Source of the DNA: Macrothele yani
Taxonomy: Eukaryota > Arthropoda > Arachnida > Araneae > Macrothelidae
DNA: 64,000 bases
NCBI GenBank assembly: GCA_039090855.1
Contig: CM077025.1
Span: 100,420,489 to 100,484,488 of the forward strand
Reading direction: 5' to 3'
The position numbers and the translations under genes were made by a program. Each line of letters begins with the position of its first letter. Position 1 is the first letter of the stretch. Shown here one piece after another: positions 22,060-34,035 of this stretch. The notes below the pieces were generated by a model. The model had not been told where the DNA came from, made no database searches, and saw nothing but the letters and a program-made list of their open reading frames with translations.

Positions 22060-22285
22060 ACTGGGGGCCAGTACCCGGGGTCCGGCGGCTTAACGTGCCC
22101 ATCCGACGCACGGCGGATATTTAGTGGATCGAGCGTTCGTACCTGCTGGGATCAAACCTGAGGTCCTTTTTGTGGGAGTCACACAAAAAGGACCTCGTAT
22201 TTGATCCTAAGCCACCCGCAGCCCAGGCGTTTGCAAGAACATTGCCCACTAGGCCACCCGGAGCCCAGACGTTTGCAAAGCATAG
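22060..22285 (-). mobile_element. SINE-like fragments with a perfect 15-bp hairpin
   Basis: GAGGTCCTTTTTGTG (22160-22174) is perfectly inverted at 22182-22196. To the right, GCCACCCGCAGCCCAGGCGT and GCCACCCGGAGCCCAGACGT are two copies about 46 bp apart; in reverse they read GGGTGGCCTAGTGGGCAATG, an A-box-like head. The left part (GGGGTCCGGCGGCTTAACG) is body-like. Probably a rearranged third tRNA-SINE family (inference). Confidence 0.5.
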
Positions 22286-22576
22286 ATAGCAGCAATATAA
22301 GAAATGCTCAGGATTCAAGCAACTTTGGAAAAGCAAGGATACTAGATATTAGGTATGCAGGTACAAGCATCTCAGAAACTTCAAAAACTATCTCGGCTAT
22401 GCAAGAACAACTGTGTTGGGGCTGTACAATGAGTTGGTCTTGTAGGCAGAAGCAACTGGTCGATGTTTGAGTGTAATGGCAGGTGGAGAGGTTTGTATGA
22501 GGTAACAGAGAAGCTCCATTGCATCAAGCAACCATGTAGTACAATAGCAGTATTAAGAGAAGGAATTTTAGCATGT

Positions 22577-23150
22577 ACAGGGTGAGCCAAACGTCATTGT
22601 GCGCTTGGCAAGACAATACATGTACAACAACTACAAGCATACGTCCTACAATAAATGCTGGAAATGCCCCCCCCCCCTCCTGTGGTAGACATGCATCCAC
22701 GCATTGGAACATGTTCACAAAGACACGTGACAGATCCAACAGAGAAATGTTGCTGATTAGTGTGGTGATGGCTTCCTACCGTTCTGGCAGAGAACGGAGA
22801 TTGTTCTTGTAAACATTTTTTCAGTAAACCCCACAAATAATAATCTGGAAAAATGGATGATAATAATAATAATAATAATCTGGAATCTAATGAAGTCCTT
22901 GAACCATCTGCAATATTCCCCACGCTTATCGTAGTCTGTGTGTTTCAGTTCGTGCACTGTTCTGATTTTGTATGGGTAGAGCAGCAGTTGCATCTTCAGT
23001 GCCCTACAGGTGCTGCTGTACAACACACCTGCTTGTTATGCCAATTTTCAAACCGATTTCTTTGGACTTTTGGTGATGCAAACAGAAATATCCTCCACCT
23101 TTTCCTCTGTTATCACTTGTGGCCTACCGATTTGGTTTTATGAAACTTTT
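22577..23150 (-). pseudogene. mariner/Tc3-like transposase with the core deleted
   Basis: The minus strand from 23150 reads ITEEKVEDI, SPKKSVRKLA (frame-corrected by eye), then STCRALKMQLLLYPYKIRTV and ELKHTDYDKRGEYCRWFKDF, the N-terminal and linker part of a mariner-related family. A (TAA)n run follows at about 22858, then the C-terminal FPDYYLWGLLKKCLQEQSPF. The first two catalytic motifs are missing. The left edge may be GTACAGGGTGAGCCAAACGT at 22575. Confidence 0.72.
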
Positions 23151-23324
23151 TAATTAACCACATCTCTGCATTGCGATGGGGTGCTTCAGTATCAGGAAAT
23201 TTTTCTCTGAACTTACATTTATCTTTGTCTGTATGTTCACCTCCACTACAGAACACACGCTCAATCAGTAACACTCAACCCTCAAGTGATAACACCATGT
23301 TTACACCCCCCCCCTCCCACCACC

Positions 23325-23460
23325 ACCACAGAGTTTAACACAGTTGAACGGCTGTGGGGTGTAATTAAGGGAGCCATTAGTTACAGAAATCTTCCTCTAG
23401 TGAACATTCAACTATTGACAGACACCATCACATCTGCTTAAATGAACATACCTGTAGAAC
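23325..23460 (+). pseudogene. possible Tc1-family C-terminal scrap
   Basis: The plus strand reads FNTVERLWGVIKGAISYRN then LVNIQLLTDTITSA, a stop, and MNIPVEQ. It resembles the NPIENLW...IP segment at the end of Tc1-type transposases, with the first residues altered. Short and uncertain. Confidence 0.4.
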
Positions 23461-23625
23461 AATATACAAAAGTCATCCTGAAAGTAATGCCTCGTCCCTC
23501 ATAAGATTTTTATTTGTAGCAGCAAAAATGTGAAACTTGGTTGCAAAGCACTTGGACATGTTAATAAATGCTAGCCTATTCAAAGTATTGTCCATCATTT
23601 TCTATACGTTTCCAGAGATGCCAAC

Positions 23626-23713
23626 AACTACGGAATCTCCGTAGTTCCTACGGAAAAAGCACTTGTACTACGGAATACGGAAAATCGGGATTTTTCTACG
23701 GAAAATTAACGGA
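23626..23713 (+). promoter_or_regulatory. subterminal TACGGAA repeats of the hAT element
   Basis: About six copies of TACGGAA or close variants, some in inverted form (TTCCGTA-like CTCCGTAGTTCC), within 90 bp of the left end. hAT transposases commonly bind such subterminal motifs; that role here is inference. Confidence 0.55.
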
Positions 23714-24176
23714 AGTTATTAATTTTTATATTGCTTGTTCCCCTTCCCAACGCAATGGCGGCCACTTGACAATGCGTCATTCGTCTTGCTTGCGATGCTG
23801 CCTGAACTTCCAGTTCTGCCTCTCGAAGTTGCTCGGATCTTAGCGCAAGCCGCCGGCACTCGATGAGTGTGGCCTTGTGCTGAGTCATTCTAAGTGAAAA
23901 CCCTCCCTCCCCTGCATGCAACATTCTTGGAACGTCGCTTTGGTGGACGTGGGCGGAGTTCGGCCTGAAGCTCTTTCGCAGTGCAGCGGCAAGCTGTTGA
24001 AAATCATTTGGTGCAGAACAAGAGTGTCATTGCCTGGCATCGGAGTTTTTTTTTTTTAATCGTGCGTCGACCATTCATGTCAGCAATGAATATTTTGCAA
24101 GTTTTTTCTTGCGTTGCAGAAAAGTATGCTTGGATTTCGTTGCAGAGTTCGCCAATATATGTAATTACGCTTCTAG

Positions 24177-24342
24177 TACGCATCGAAATTTTGCCAACGC
24201 GTAAAAATACACATCGTGAAGCGCGTAAAGTACGCATCAACACGTAAAAATATGTATCGAGAAACGCATAAAACACACATCGAGAAGCGCGTAAAACTAA
24301 GCATCAAAGAATTTTACCAACGCGTAAAAATACGCATCGGGA
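24177..24342 (+). repeat. 20-31 bp minisatellite
   Basis: About seven imperfect units of ACGCATCGAGAAGCGCGTAA plus AAT, with lengths from about 20 to 31 bp. Non-coding; inside the hAT element. Confidence 0.82.
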
Positions 24343-25713
24343 CAGCATTTCGCCTTTCAAAAATGGAAGTGAACGAAATAAAGATTTCTTCCGTAATCAT
24401 AATTTCGTTTTCCTGCGATGTTGCCTCTGTCCAGTATTGTTGTTATACATAATTTTATTCCATAAATCATTGTATTTCACTTTAAAAATGGAGGGGAAAT
24501 TTCTGAAAATGGAAATTCGACGGCGCAAAAATTCCCGTGTAGTCTTCGGCTTCGAGGAATTTCTGCTTCTTCGTTGTAATTTGGGTTTTCCTCGAGATCG
24601 ATGCATAACTGAACAGAAATTTTGGGGCAGTTGGTAGTGGTGAAAGATGCTTTCCGCCTGAAACTTTCGAAAACGGAAATTTCGTCTTTCAAAACTTTCG
24701 GAAACAGCAGTGATGGAAAGTTTGCGCCGAACTGCGCCAATTTCATTATCTTGCATCAAACTGCTACAAATTACGAAAAAAATTAATATTTGCACCTAAC
24801 TGCGCCGAAACAGCAATCCACAGCACAAATTGCCGAGCGAAAAAAATGTTTTCACTGCAATAAAGGCCGTTTTAAACCTCGAATCGAATGACTCCTTTTT
24901 CAAGTCTACGTGTAATTTGGTGAAAACGACGCTTAATCAACACGTATCGTACCGCCAATCTCAAAATTTTGGAATGTTTTTCACCTACTTTCTAATTCGT
25001 TGTTTTTTCGGCAAAAGTGACGAAAAAACGATTTTTGCGATGTAGGAAATCAAATTGTTTTTGCTTAGGGGGGGGTTGTAATCACGTGGTATGTAGGAGA
25101 AACGATGCTGTACGTTATGAAATCCTGATTAAGATTGTTTACTGATAGTTTGGTGGTCTTTTGGAGTGCTGTGCAATTGAGATTGTTTATATGTCGTTCC
25201 CTGTTCTTCGGGATAGCGCAGTTATTTCATTCGGGGCGATGTGCACGATTACGTAAATACAGCATAAGGTCAGTCATTAGCTATTTCGTTGACGCGGAGG
25301 ATGACTGAAAATGGCTCTCCCGTGTCAGGATACAATGGTTCTGTTTCTAAAGGATTTAACTTTTATGGATTTTCACTCCATCTTGCGGTTTTACAGAAGT
25401 CCCCCCCCCCCCCCCAAAAAAAACTACGGAAAAGCCGTTGCAAGATCCTTGCACGCAATTTCTATTTTTTTACCGTCTTTTGGTTGAAAAAACGCACTTC
25501 ACAGATAGTCGCTTAAGCCGCTTCGATGTTCTGACTTTCCCCGCCAACGGAGGCAGAATTTGTCTCATGATTCTCCATACAGCCATTTGAGAGTACCGTG
25601 CGCAAAAGTCGAGAGGGAACTCAGTTTTGACTCAGTTTAGCGCCCTTTGCCAACTCTTTACATTGATTGCATGTGACTTTGTGCTTGTGAAAATTTCGGT
25701 GCAAACGTTTTAA
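24343..25713. other. hAT interior, non-coding, shares sub-repeats with element B
   Basis: 24380-24700 carries the AAGATTTCTTCCGTAATC / CAGTATTGTTGTTA / GAAAACGGAA words of element B. 24830-25713 has no recognised gene; an adjacent C-run and A-run occur at about 25400. Confidence 0.6.
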
Positions 25714-26903
25714 CCCTTTCCACTCGACTGTCGGGTGACACCCGACATTACAAAATCGCCGAATAGCTCACCCACAACTCCGATGACGCCTCTATAGCTC
25801 GCATATCGGTGGTCGCGAGACATTTATTTTTCGTCGAATAGGTCGGGTGTCACTCGCCACGCCGATGACGCCCCTATAGCTCGCATGTCGGGGCTCACGA
25901 GACGTTTCTTTTTCACCGGATAAAGAAAAAGAAACGTCATGCCGACGACACTTCTATGGCTAGCATGTCGGCGCTCGCAAGGAACTTCTTTTTCGCCGAA
26001 TAGGACGGGCGTCATCCGCCACGTCTACGACGCCTCTATAGCTCGTATGTCGGGGCTTGCGAGACATTTCTTTTTCGCCGAATATGTCGGGTGTCACCCT
26101 CCGGGCCAAAGATGCCTCTATATCTCGCATGTTGGCGCTCGCGAGACATTTCTTTTTCACCGAATAGCGTGCGTGTCGGGTGTCACCCGCCGCGTTCATC
26201 ATGCGGCTGTAGCTTGTGGCTTGCGAGACATTTCTTTTTCGCCGAATATCGCACTGTCGGGTGACACCCACCATGCCAATGACGCCTCTATAGCTCGCAT
26301 GTCGGTGCTCGCGAGGCATTTCTTTTTCGTCGAATAGGTCGGGTGTCACTCGCCACGCCGATGACGCCCGTATAGCTCGCATGCCGAGGCTCGCGAGACG
26401 TTTCTTTTCACCGGATAAAGAAAAAGAAACGTCGTCTGCATGTTGGGTGTCACCTGCCATGCCGATGACACCTCTATGGCTCGCATGTCGGCGCTCGCGA
26501 GGAATTTCTTTTTCACCAAATAGCTCGCTTGTCGGGTGTTATCTGCCATGCCTATGATGCCTCTATAGCTCGGATGTCGGCGCTCGCGAGGAATTTCTTT
26601 TTCACTGTATGGGTCGGGTGTCATCCGCCACGTCTATGACGCCTCTATAGCTCGTATGTCGGGGCTTTGCGAGACATTTCTTTTCGCCGAATATGTCGGG
26701 TGTCACCCTCCATGCCGTGACGCCTCTATAGTTCGCATGTCGATGCTCGCGAGATATTTCTTTTGCCGAATAGGTCGGGATGATGCTTCTATAGCTCGTA
26801 TGTCGGGGCTGGCGAGCTGAAGCTGAGGCCTCTACTGCAGAAAAGAAAAAAAAATGCGAGTTCTGTGTGAGTATGGGTGAAAAGTTATTTGAGTGGAAAG
26901 GGT
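25714..26903. mobile_element. piggyBac-type MITE
   Basis: TTAA (25710-25713) then CCCTTTCCACTC; the reverse complement of the right end is CCCTTTCCACTC, followed by TTAA at 26904-26907. TTAA targets with CCCTTT ends are typical of piggyBac-like elements. 1190 bp, almost wholly minisatellite, no transposase. Confidence 0.85.
25740..26830 (+). repeat. about 82-bp minisatellite, 13 units
   Basis: The word TATAGCTCGCATGTCGG recurs 13 times (about 25793 to 26791), spacing mostly 79-91 bp. Each unit also has GTCGGGTGTCACCCGCC and a GCGAGACATTTCTTTTTCG segment. Some stop-free reading frames cross it but differ between units, so they are not genes. Confidence 0.93.
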
Positions 26904-26979
26904 TAATTTAGATTAAAACGAAATGAAACATAGCAGTGAAACAGCTAAGACAACAAAAAGAACGAAGTCAGATAAAACT

Positions 26980-27260
26980 TATCGTCAAGTGTATGCGGTA
27001 TGTATAGTAAAGAATGGCCTTTTTATGAAGCATCTGAAGTTTTGCTGAATCACGTTTTATAAGCCATTTGGCTGCTATTTTAGAATGTTGCAAGTCCGCC
27101 GCGATGATTGTAGGCGTCATACGGAGAGCAAGAAGCACAAAGATCATGTCAAAAGATTAAATGGAGATATGAGTAAAATTAATGTAACCAAAAAACTTCT
27201 GACAGCTTATAAAGAATCCTGGAAAAAATATCAAGAGCAGATTAATGCTGGAAAAATGCA
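26980..27260 (+). pseudogene. hAT transposase N-terminal zinc-finger fragment
   Basis: 27085-27190 reads RRDDCRRHTESKKHKDHVKR on the plus strand, the C-terminal half of a BED-like finger typical of hAT transposase N-termini; the preceding Cys pair is only loosely readable (YAVCIVKNG). Stops follow from about 27262. Together with 46561-47251 it represents the transposase of the 23613-47426 element, now separated mainly by the LTR retroelement. Confidence 0.65.
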
Positions 27261-27671
27261 GTAAAACAAGCAAAACAGAGAAGAAATTGAATGCTCACAA
27301 GGTGATTTGAAATGGGAAGAAGCTGAATATTTGCAGCAGTTGGATTCCCTCATAAAATGTTAAACAATGCTGAGTGAACATTAAATGTGGCATAAAAAAA
27401 GACATGAGTGCAATATAAAGTAGACAGATACTATTAAAAGAAGCAAAACAAAACATTGCTAACTATCTTAAAAAATTAGAAAAGAATAGAAGTGAGCAAT
27501 TAAATATTAAAAAAAGCAGCGAAAAATTAAACATTTTTTGTAAAATAGATGATTAATAATAGAATCCTGCTATGGTTAAAAATTTTTTGATCTATTTGAA
27601 AACTAAAATGTTTGCATATGTGTGTGTGTATTTCAATGCAAGATGTTTTAAATTTGAGTAGGGTGCATCTA

Positions 27672-29629
27672 TTACCACCCCCTACTCGATGTGAGGGCGA
27701 ACCATCTGCTGCGTCCTATTCGCTGCAGTGGGATTAATTATTAAGAAGGCCGTTAATTTTCGTAACTCTTTACTCTCTATTATCTTCCGCCTATGGGTGT
27801 CTACCGTGAAGTTGGGTTCCCTAATGGAGGGTCTCCAAGTTCAGGGTTGACGGGTGCATTGCGTTGTGTTTCATATGGGAGAACATGGGAAACCCATATT
27901 CCTCCATATGCCGCTTGAAATTTAATAAACTCATGTCAGATTTGGACCTTTTATTTTCCTGCGACTGGGTTTGCTAAATGTTAAAAGTTATTTTCTTCTT
28001 AAAATCTTGGAGTTGTTACTCTACCAAAACTTTACGATTGTTCTACTTAATTATTCAGGTTAAAATAAACAAAGATTCACTTATTTTGAATTTTCAAAGA
28101 TTTGAGAAACTCGGGTAAATTTCATTATAAAATACAGAATTTATTTTCATTTGTGTTTCCTTAAAATCTATTACACTGATCGGTGGAGATTTCTATTAAT
28201 TTAAACCAAAATATATTTTAAGTTCATTATGCTTTTTGATATTCGCAATCATATTTTAAAGTTCACCTTCCGCAAAATATAAGACACATTATGTAATTCA
28301 GCACTTGCAAGAGATTAAAAATATCTTTTCTACCGAGGATGTATAGGAGACAAAATCATGATCATGCTAACGAGATATTGGGAATTATGAAATTTTTCTC
28401 ACCAAATTCTTTTCTTTTCATCTATTTCGTTGTCGTCCGGTATTACTTATAGGTATAAAGTCTATGGTTGGGACCTCATCCGGTCCTGCTGAATGCACAC
28501 TGCCCGCATAAGATCACTCGATGCTTCACCCAAAATTTGCGTAAAAACCTCTCAGGGAAAACATCATACTTCCCTTCACCTGGAAATCATCTTGCTCAAT
28601 TTTGAGCGTCCTCCCAGGAAAACTCCTAACTTAATTCTTTCTGCGATATTCTGCCCAGGATTCATCTAGAGTCCATCTTTCCTCTCTGCGTTCACCCAGA
28701 AATAGCAGTCATCATTCCATCCCGTGTTCTCTCCAAATCATCTCCGCCTAAAAAAAACTTTTTCTCTCGTCTATGTTTAAGGGGTTCGGGGGTGTTCCTG
28801 TCCTACCCAAATGGTTCTCCCCTTATTGGTTGGGCCGCTTTTCCTCGCTTCGGCATTGGTTTACATCCCTGTATGGGAATCCCTCCGATTCGTTGGCAAA
28901 GGCTTGAGAACATCGAGTTTTCTTGAAGATGAATATTCCTTTATCTTGTCAACTGCTCCGCGGGATGTCCGCGCTGCCTTAGAATTTTCACGTACGCTTC
29001 CTGTATGACTCTTTCTGTTGGTGTCAACCAGTTACGCCCACTACGAGAAATATGCCCTGTTCGTTGCCCGCTAGCGTGCGTAAAACGTGACTTCGTTAAT
29101 AGCGAAAGGTCCAGTAAATTGGCCCCCACCTGTGATTGCGAGCATTTCATTCTCGTAACGTTGCTTGCTAAAACCTCCGAGTTTTCTCTTTACTAACCTA
29201 GGGGTGTGTTTCGTGCGTATTCTTACTGGAATTTCCGGAGAGCTCGGGGAACACAAAATAAAATAAAAAAAACAATTCAAAAGAATGATGAAAAAAAAAT
29301 AAGGAATTTCCTCCTCAAGAAAGAAATCTGCTCAGCCAGGTCTTAGAAAAATTATGAAATAGGTATTATAATTATCCTCTTAGAACGCCTGTCCACATTA
29401 TGCTTCTCGGATTTTCTTTCCCAATTCCCGCGCTCTCTAAATTGTTTACTTGGTAACTACTCTTCCTCGTTTAACTATTTCCTCGTACTATGCGATACCG
29501 TAGGAATTATTTGGTGAATATATTGCTTTCCCACACTTACTAATTTGTAGGCCCCCTTTCCGAAATTCATACCTACGAAATCATGGTCCTCCAATGTTAC
29601 ACGATATTCCGGAGGACATACGGGTAACA
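27672..29629 (-). repeat. LTR, left copy (3' LTR of the element)
   Basis: In element orientation it begins TGTTACCCGTATGTCC and ends GGGGTGGTAA. 1958 bp. It matches the right LTR except for three 1-bp homopolymer length differences (C-run at the edge, A-runs near 28751 and 29289). The AATAAA near 27917 on the plus strand is in the wrong orientation to be its poly(A) signal. Several short ORFs are identical in both copies only because the LTRs are identical. Confidence 0.95.
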
Positions 29630-29644
29630 TTATCTCCCTCTCCC
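29630..29644 (-). promoter_or_regulatory. polypurine tract
   Basis: On the minus strand GGGAGAGGGAGATAA lies directly before the LTR start TGTTACCC, where plus-strand DNA synthesis is primed in LTR elements. Confidence 0.85.
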
Positions 29645-30187
29645 ATAGGGTTGAAGAGCTTTGTCCCCCAAAGGTAGGTGCTGTGGATTCCTTCCTCTCT
29701 TGCAAGGCTGCTCGTTTTCGCTCATTTCAACATGCGATGAATTACAATCATTTGCGAAAACTTATGCGCATATATGATACATAATGTAATTATAAGCACA
29801 TACAATAAGCATAAAACTACGAGTAAGATTATTATAACAATGTTCAATAAATATTAAATTCCTCCACCGAATCTAATTCTAAGTTTGACATTGACAGATA
29901 ACATATGCACTGTATATATATATATATATATGAATTCTTTCCGATAGTGACAGATTTCTTCAGCCGCCGTCTTCTCGGCGACACACAATATTTGCTCGGG
30001 TACGCGCCTCCGTTGGGCGATATGGTTTCGGTTTTGGGCGTTCCCATCTCTTAAGCACTCAGCTAGTTTCTCAGAGTTCCTTTGGAGATCAGCCTAACCG
30101 ACGGGAGTGATGTAGGCTAACACCATCTCCACGTTCAGTTCATATGGGTGCCGTGCCATTGCGCCGAGGAATAGTTCCTGGTAACAT
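29645..30187 (-). other. 3' untranslated interior of the LTR element
   Basis: No recognisable coding between the env C-terminus and the polypurine tract. Contains a (TA)n run at about 29914-29931. Confidence 0.6.
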
Positions 30188-32913
30188 TTACCGCCTGCAG
30201 CAAGTGATGACCGACGAAGCGATAAACAGAATTATTATTACCGCAGCGGCTCCGGCTGCGATTATTTTGAAAGCTCCGAACAGGGAAGTGCCGAAGGCGT
30301 TGAACAGTAGCCCACTGCTCCATTCGGGTGGGCCTGCTGGTTGCCAGTATGCGCTGGAGATATTAGGATAAGTCAGCTGAACTGAAGGTTGTTCTAAGCA
30401 AAAGTCTAAAGTGGTACAAGCGGTAACGGTTCGGGCCTTTAAGCAGAGTTTTTCGCTGTGGCACTTAGCGTCCGTCTTTAGATTTATCTTGATCGTTCGT
30501 CTTTCCGTCTGTAGTTTTACCGAACGAGAGTGCACCGTGAGTTTTTCGAAGTGAACGTCCACAATCCCGGCTGCGCACGATGAGAAAGCTTCGATCTCTA
30601 CCGTAGCCAAGGGCTCGCATGCAAAAAGCCTGTTACCTTGATTTCTGCCTCCGTGAATTTTGGGCAGACAGTTCTGGTTTCGATCGAGTACTTGTACTTC
30701 TGGAATTGAAGATTTACCACTATAGGGGCTGAGTGTAACAGTTCCGAAACAAGTTGGCCATTTCCGTCAACCTTCAGTTGATGCCATGCTGATGCCATTG
30801 GTAAGGCGCTCTTTTTTGTTCTATCATACTCAGTAAATACGACTGTTGTCGGTGGCATTTCATAGAGTCCTCATAATAGCTACAAGAAAACATGCTTTCG
30901 TCGAAGATAAAATTTTTCGACATCGATTCGTTGCTCTGCGTATCGCCGATATGTCCTTTCATCGGTCGTGAAGGTAAGCTTGCCCTTTCAATATAACTCT
31001 CTTGAGGGTTTCCCACTCGAGAGATCAGATGGGTGTTCACGATTTGTGTAGGCTGGTCCAGTGATCCGACTACTTGCACTGTGATGCCCGTAGAGGTCGT
31101 GGCTTGGTTCTTAACCGTCAGAGTCTCTACGGTGTCGTTGTTGTGCTGTTGAATTAGTAGCTGATAACTACACTGCATCGATACTATTCTGCGTACGTCG
31201 TATGCTCGCAGGAAATCTGCTTCCAGCCATATTCGAAAGAAATGGCAATGTTGCGAGTCAATGATCCAGCATGACGTGGACCCACTGTCGGACGGCTGAC
31301 ACCCTGTGATGCCGGGCCAGTCTAGCGATTGTTTTGTCAGTGCGTCAAATTGTTTTGATCGCACACATCCTTTTCCCCAATTGCAAGTCTCGTGATTTGC
31401 ACAAACCAATTGGCTGAGATAACGCATTGTAGTCACGTGCGTAAAATAGTCTCTCGTCGTGTGCCAGATACAGTTTGCCTGCTGGTAGGTTACTTTCAAG
31501 GAAAAAAGTGTATGGTCATTTTCCTGGTCCGTAAACCATATGCATTGTTCATGCCCCAAATTCATTAGGGTTACCTGCGCATTAGTAGTTAGACGGCAGT
31601 TGTGCTCTACCTCTGAGTCCGTGCACTCCTTCACCTTTGATGCAACAATCGAATGTGCGTTACATTCCGCGGAAGTTCCGTTTACCAACAGAAATAAGCT
31701 CAAAAGTACCAGTCCGTGTAAAGGCGGTTGCGCCGCTGGACGGGCAACTTGCCTCTCCAAATATTCGTGCATCTGATTTACTCCGTTACGTAAAACATTT
31801 CCTGTTAGGGCTCCTGTCTTTACTGCCACAAACGTTGTTCCTCTGAGGAATCTATATGACTTCCAAAGAATTATTCCGACTCCACACAACAGCTTCCAGA
31901 TGCTAATTACTACTTTCCTGGCATATAGAAAGGTTACCGCTGAAATTAAAACTAGCACAATATACACTACATAAGTGACTGCGTGGGGTAAACACTTTAG
32001 CTGTCGTAGCATCTCACGACACAGTATGCACTGTAGGGGTCTACACGTTGTTCTACCTACGATTTGCAAAGCACCCCTTAGGGTTTTTCCATCCGTGGTA
32101 ACGAAAATCAAAGTTAGTTCCGCAGAAAGCTCTAGTAGTTCCGGTGGCAATGATGTCTGATACGGAGCGTTCCTTAAAGTGATAACCCGCTCCATACCTC
32201 GAACTCGAATCACCAGCCAGGGTTCCTGGAAGTGAGCTGGTGATGATTGGGTCGTTGTATGATACTTTGATATTTTCCCTTTGAAATACTGCCTCTTCGT
32301 CAGACAGCAAATGTCTCTGGTGACGGCGCCGAGGTGAAATATTAGTGCGCGGTTTTCCAACGCACTCTGTGAAAGAGATCAGCGATGGGTTCGAAATCCG
32401 TAGTCCTTCCGCTTCATGTATCAGTGTAGATACTGCTGGCGTTAGGCGGCAGTTGCACGTAGTGACGGATTTATTCACACAGCTCGCCAGTGCACAATAT
32501 TCGCTCGTTCCACTGCACGGTGCATCGGCAGTGCAGGCACAGTGTAAACCGTCTCTTGTGCACTCCATTAATGAAAGGGCTCCTTGTGGGTTCGGTTCCT
32601 GCTGAACGAAGAAATTTCTCGGTTCGATAAGCTCATGGTTGTGCGTAATGAATGTCCTCCAGGCTTTCACGCACTCGTCGCATGAATGTGCATGACAAGC
32701 ACTCCGCGGCATTCCTAGTTTCAAAAGTTCGGCACGAGATGCTACAGTGCACTGATATTTATCTCCCTTGAAATGACAAAGTTCGTGATTAGCAGCTACT
32801 CCGCTAACTGTCCAGATTACCACGGCGAACGCAATCACGTTCATCTTGTCCATTTTATTGACGAATGTCACTCTCTTCAAATACCCTAAAAGTGGTAATG
32901 GTTCTGTCAACAC
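30188..32913 (-). pseudogene. env: two-glycoprotein (bunyavirus-like) envelope ORF, frameshifted
   Basis: Four overlapping minus-strand frames make one envelope gene: 32913-32053, 32360-30774, 30858-30598, 30610-30188. From the N-terminus: signal peptide (about 32853, VIAFAVVIWTVSGVAA); a Cys-rich ectodomain (CHAHSCDECVKAW, CTRDGLHCACTADAPC); a basic patch PRRRHQRH; membrane segments (YVVYIVLVLISAVTFLYA, then VVISIWKLLCGVGIILW); a second signal-like stretch (LVLLSLFLLVNGTSA, about 31690); a second Cys-rich ectodomain; and a C-terminal anchor (IIAAGAAAVIIILFIASS) with CCRR tail. This signal-Gn-anchor-signal-Gc-anchor order matches phlebovirus-type glycoproteins captured by some gypsy and BEL elements (known); homology is my inference from layout and Cys density. 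Frame changes near 32270, 30860 and 30605 break it. Confidence 0.7.
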
Positions 32914-33996
32914 TTGTCGGCCATAATTATCTCAAAACAAACATACACATGAAATCACTCCTTATCACCTCGGTATTTCTCTTGCACATGCATTATATAC
33001 GCTTTACATTAAGAACTAGTAATATTTCCTTCGAAAAGCTCGTTTCACTCTGACCTACGAGAAGTGAGGGGTTTTTATGTGCATATTTATTTATATATAT
33101 ATATATTTTTTTCGAAATTCGAAGCGCATTCCATCCCAGGCTTCCCTTTTCTCTAATTGTATTTTTTTCTTCCTACTTGTAGGTTTTCTCCAACAAAACA
33201 ACAAAAATAAAAATCTCATCACTCGTGTTTCTTAAGCTTACTAAATTATAATTAAATAACGGTTGTTTACTTCCCATTTATCTATTCTGCAGCTATTATT
33301 TCCATTCGCTGGTGCGTCTACTACTTCTAAAAGAAAAATTATTAATTTCCCTTTTCGTGTTTGTCGTATTGTCTACCAGATATTACCCGCGTATAGTCGC
33401 TTATTTCCCTTTTACGTTGTCTAACTTAATCGTTAGTTCTTTGCTGAACTATTTCTTGTCATTTTATCTGTCGTGCTTTACTCTCTTTTTTTTTTCTTTT
33501 TTTTTCTCGCGTATTACAATTGTATTCTCATTCCTGGCTATTTCTGATTTTACGACCAGATGCTTTTCTTGTGTATTCGCAGGTGTGCGGCGACCATTTA
33601 AGGAACGCCGATGATTTCGGAAAATAGGGGATTTCCTCGAAAATGCTTGCGAGGGTCCCCTTTGGGCGATGTCACCCCTGCAAATTCGTCGATCCAAAAA
33701 TTTTGGGTCGTTCCTGTGTTGACCGTTTCTCACGGCTCGAAATCTGAAACACCTGCGCTGATGCCTGTGGGTGTAAGTGAGCGCACAATAGCGTAGCCTC
33801 TTGCATGTTTTGCTTACATCGGAGGCTTCTTGTTTAGCCTATGTAGAAGCATCCACTTAGTATTCTGTTACCTGGGGCTAAAACTACCCCTCTAATTTCT
33901 GCAGGTCAGTGCTCAGTTCGCTGACGGATTTCATTGAAACAACACGCTTCTTTTGGTCTGGTGAACTTGTCATTCAAATTTCCTCTTCTGCTTTAT

Positions 33997-34035
<39 letters not shown>

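Noticed and set aside
25740..26830. Regular repeats suggestive of a CRISPR array, and long ORFs (up to 166 codons) across them
   Set aside because: Eukaryotic context, no conserved-repeat/unique-spacer pattern, whole unit repeats; ORFs change frame between units and sit inside a TTAA-flanked MITE.
28811..29280. ORFs conserved exactly at 28811-29280 and 41656-42125
   Set aside because: They lie inside the two LTRs; identity reflects LTR identity, not selection. No motif.
30144..32605. Plus-strand ORFs over the env region
   Set aside because: Shadows of the Cys-rich minus-strand env frames.
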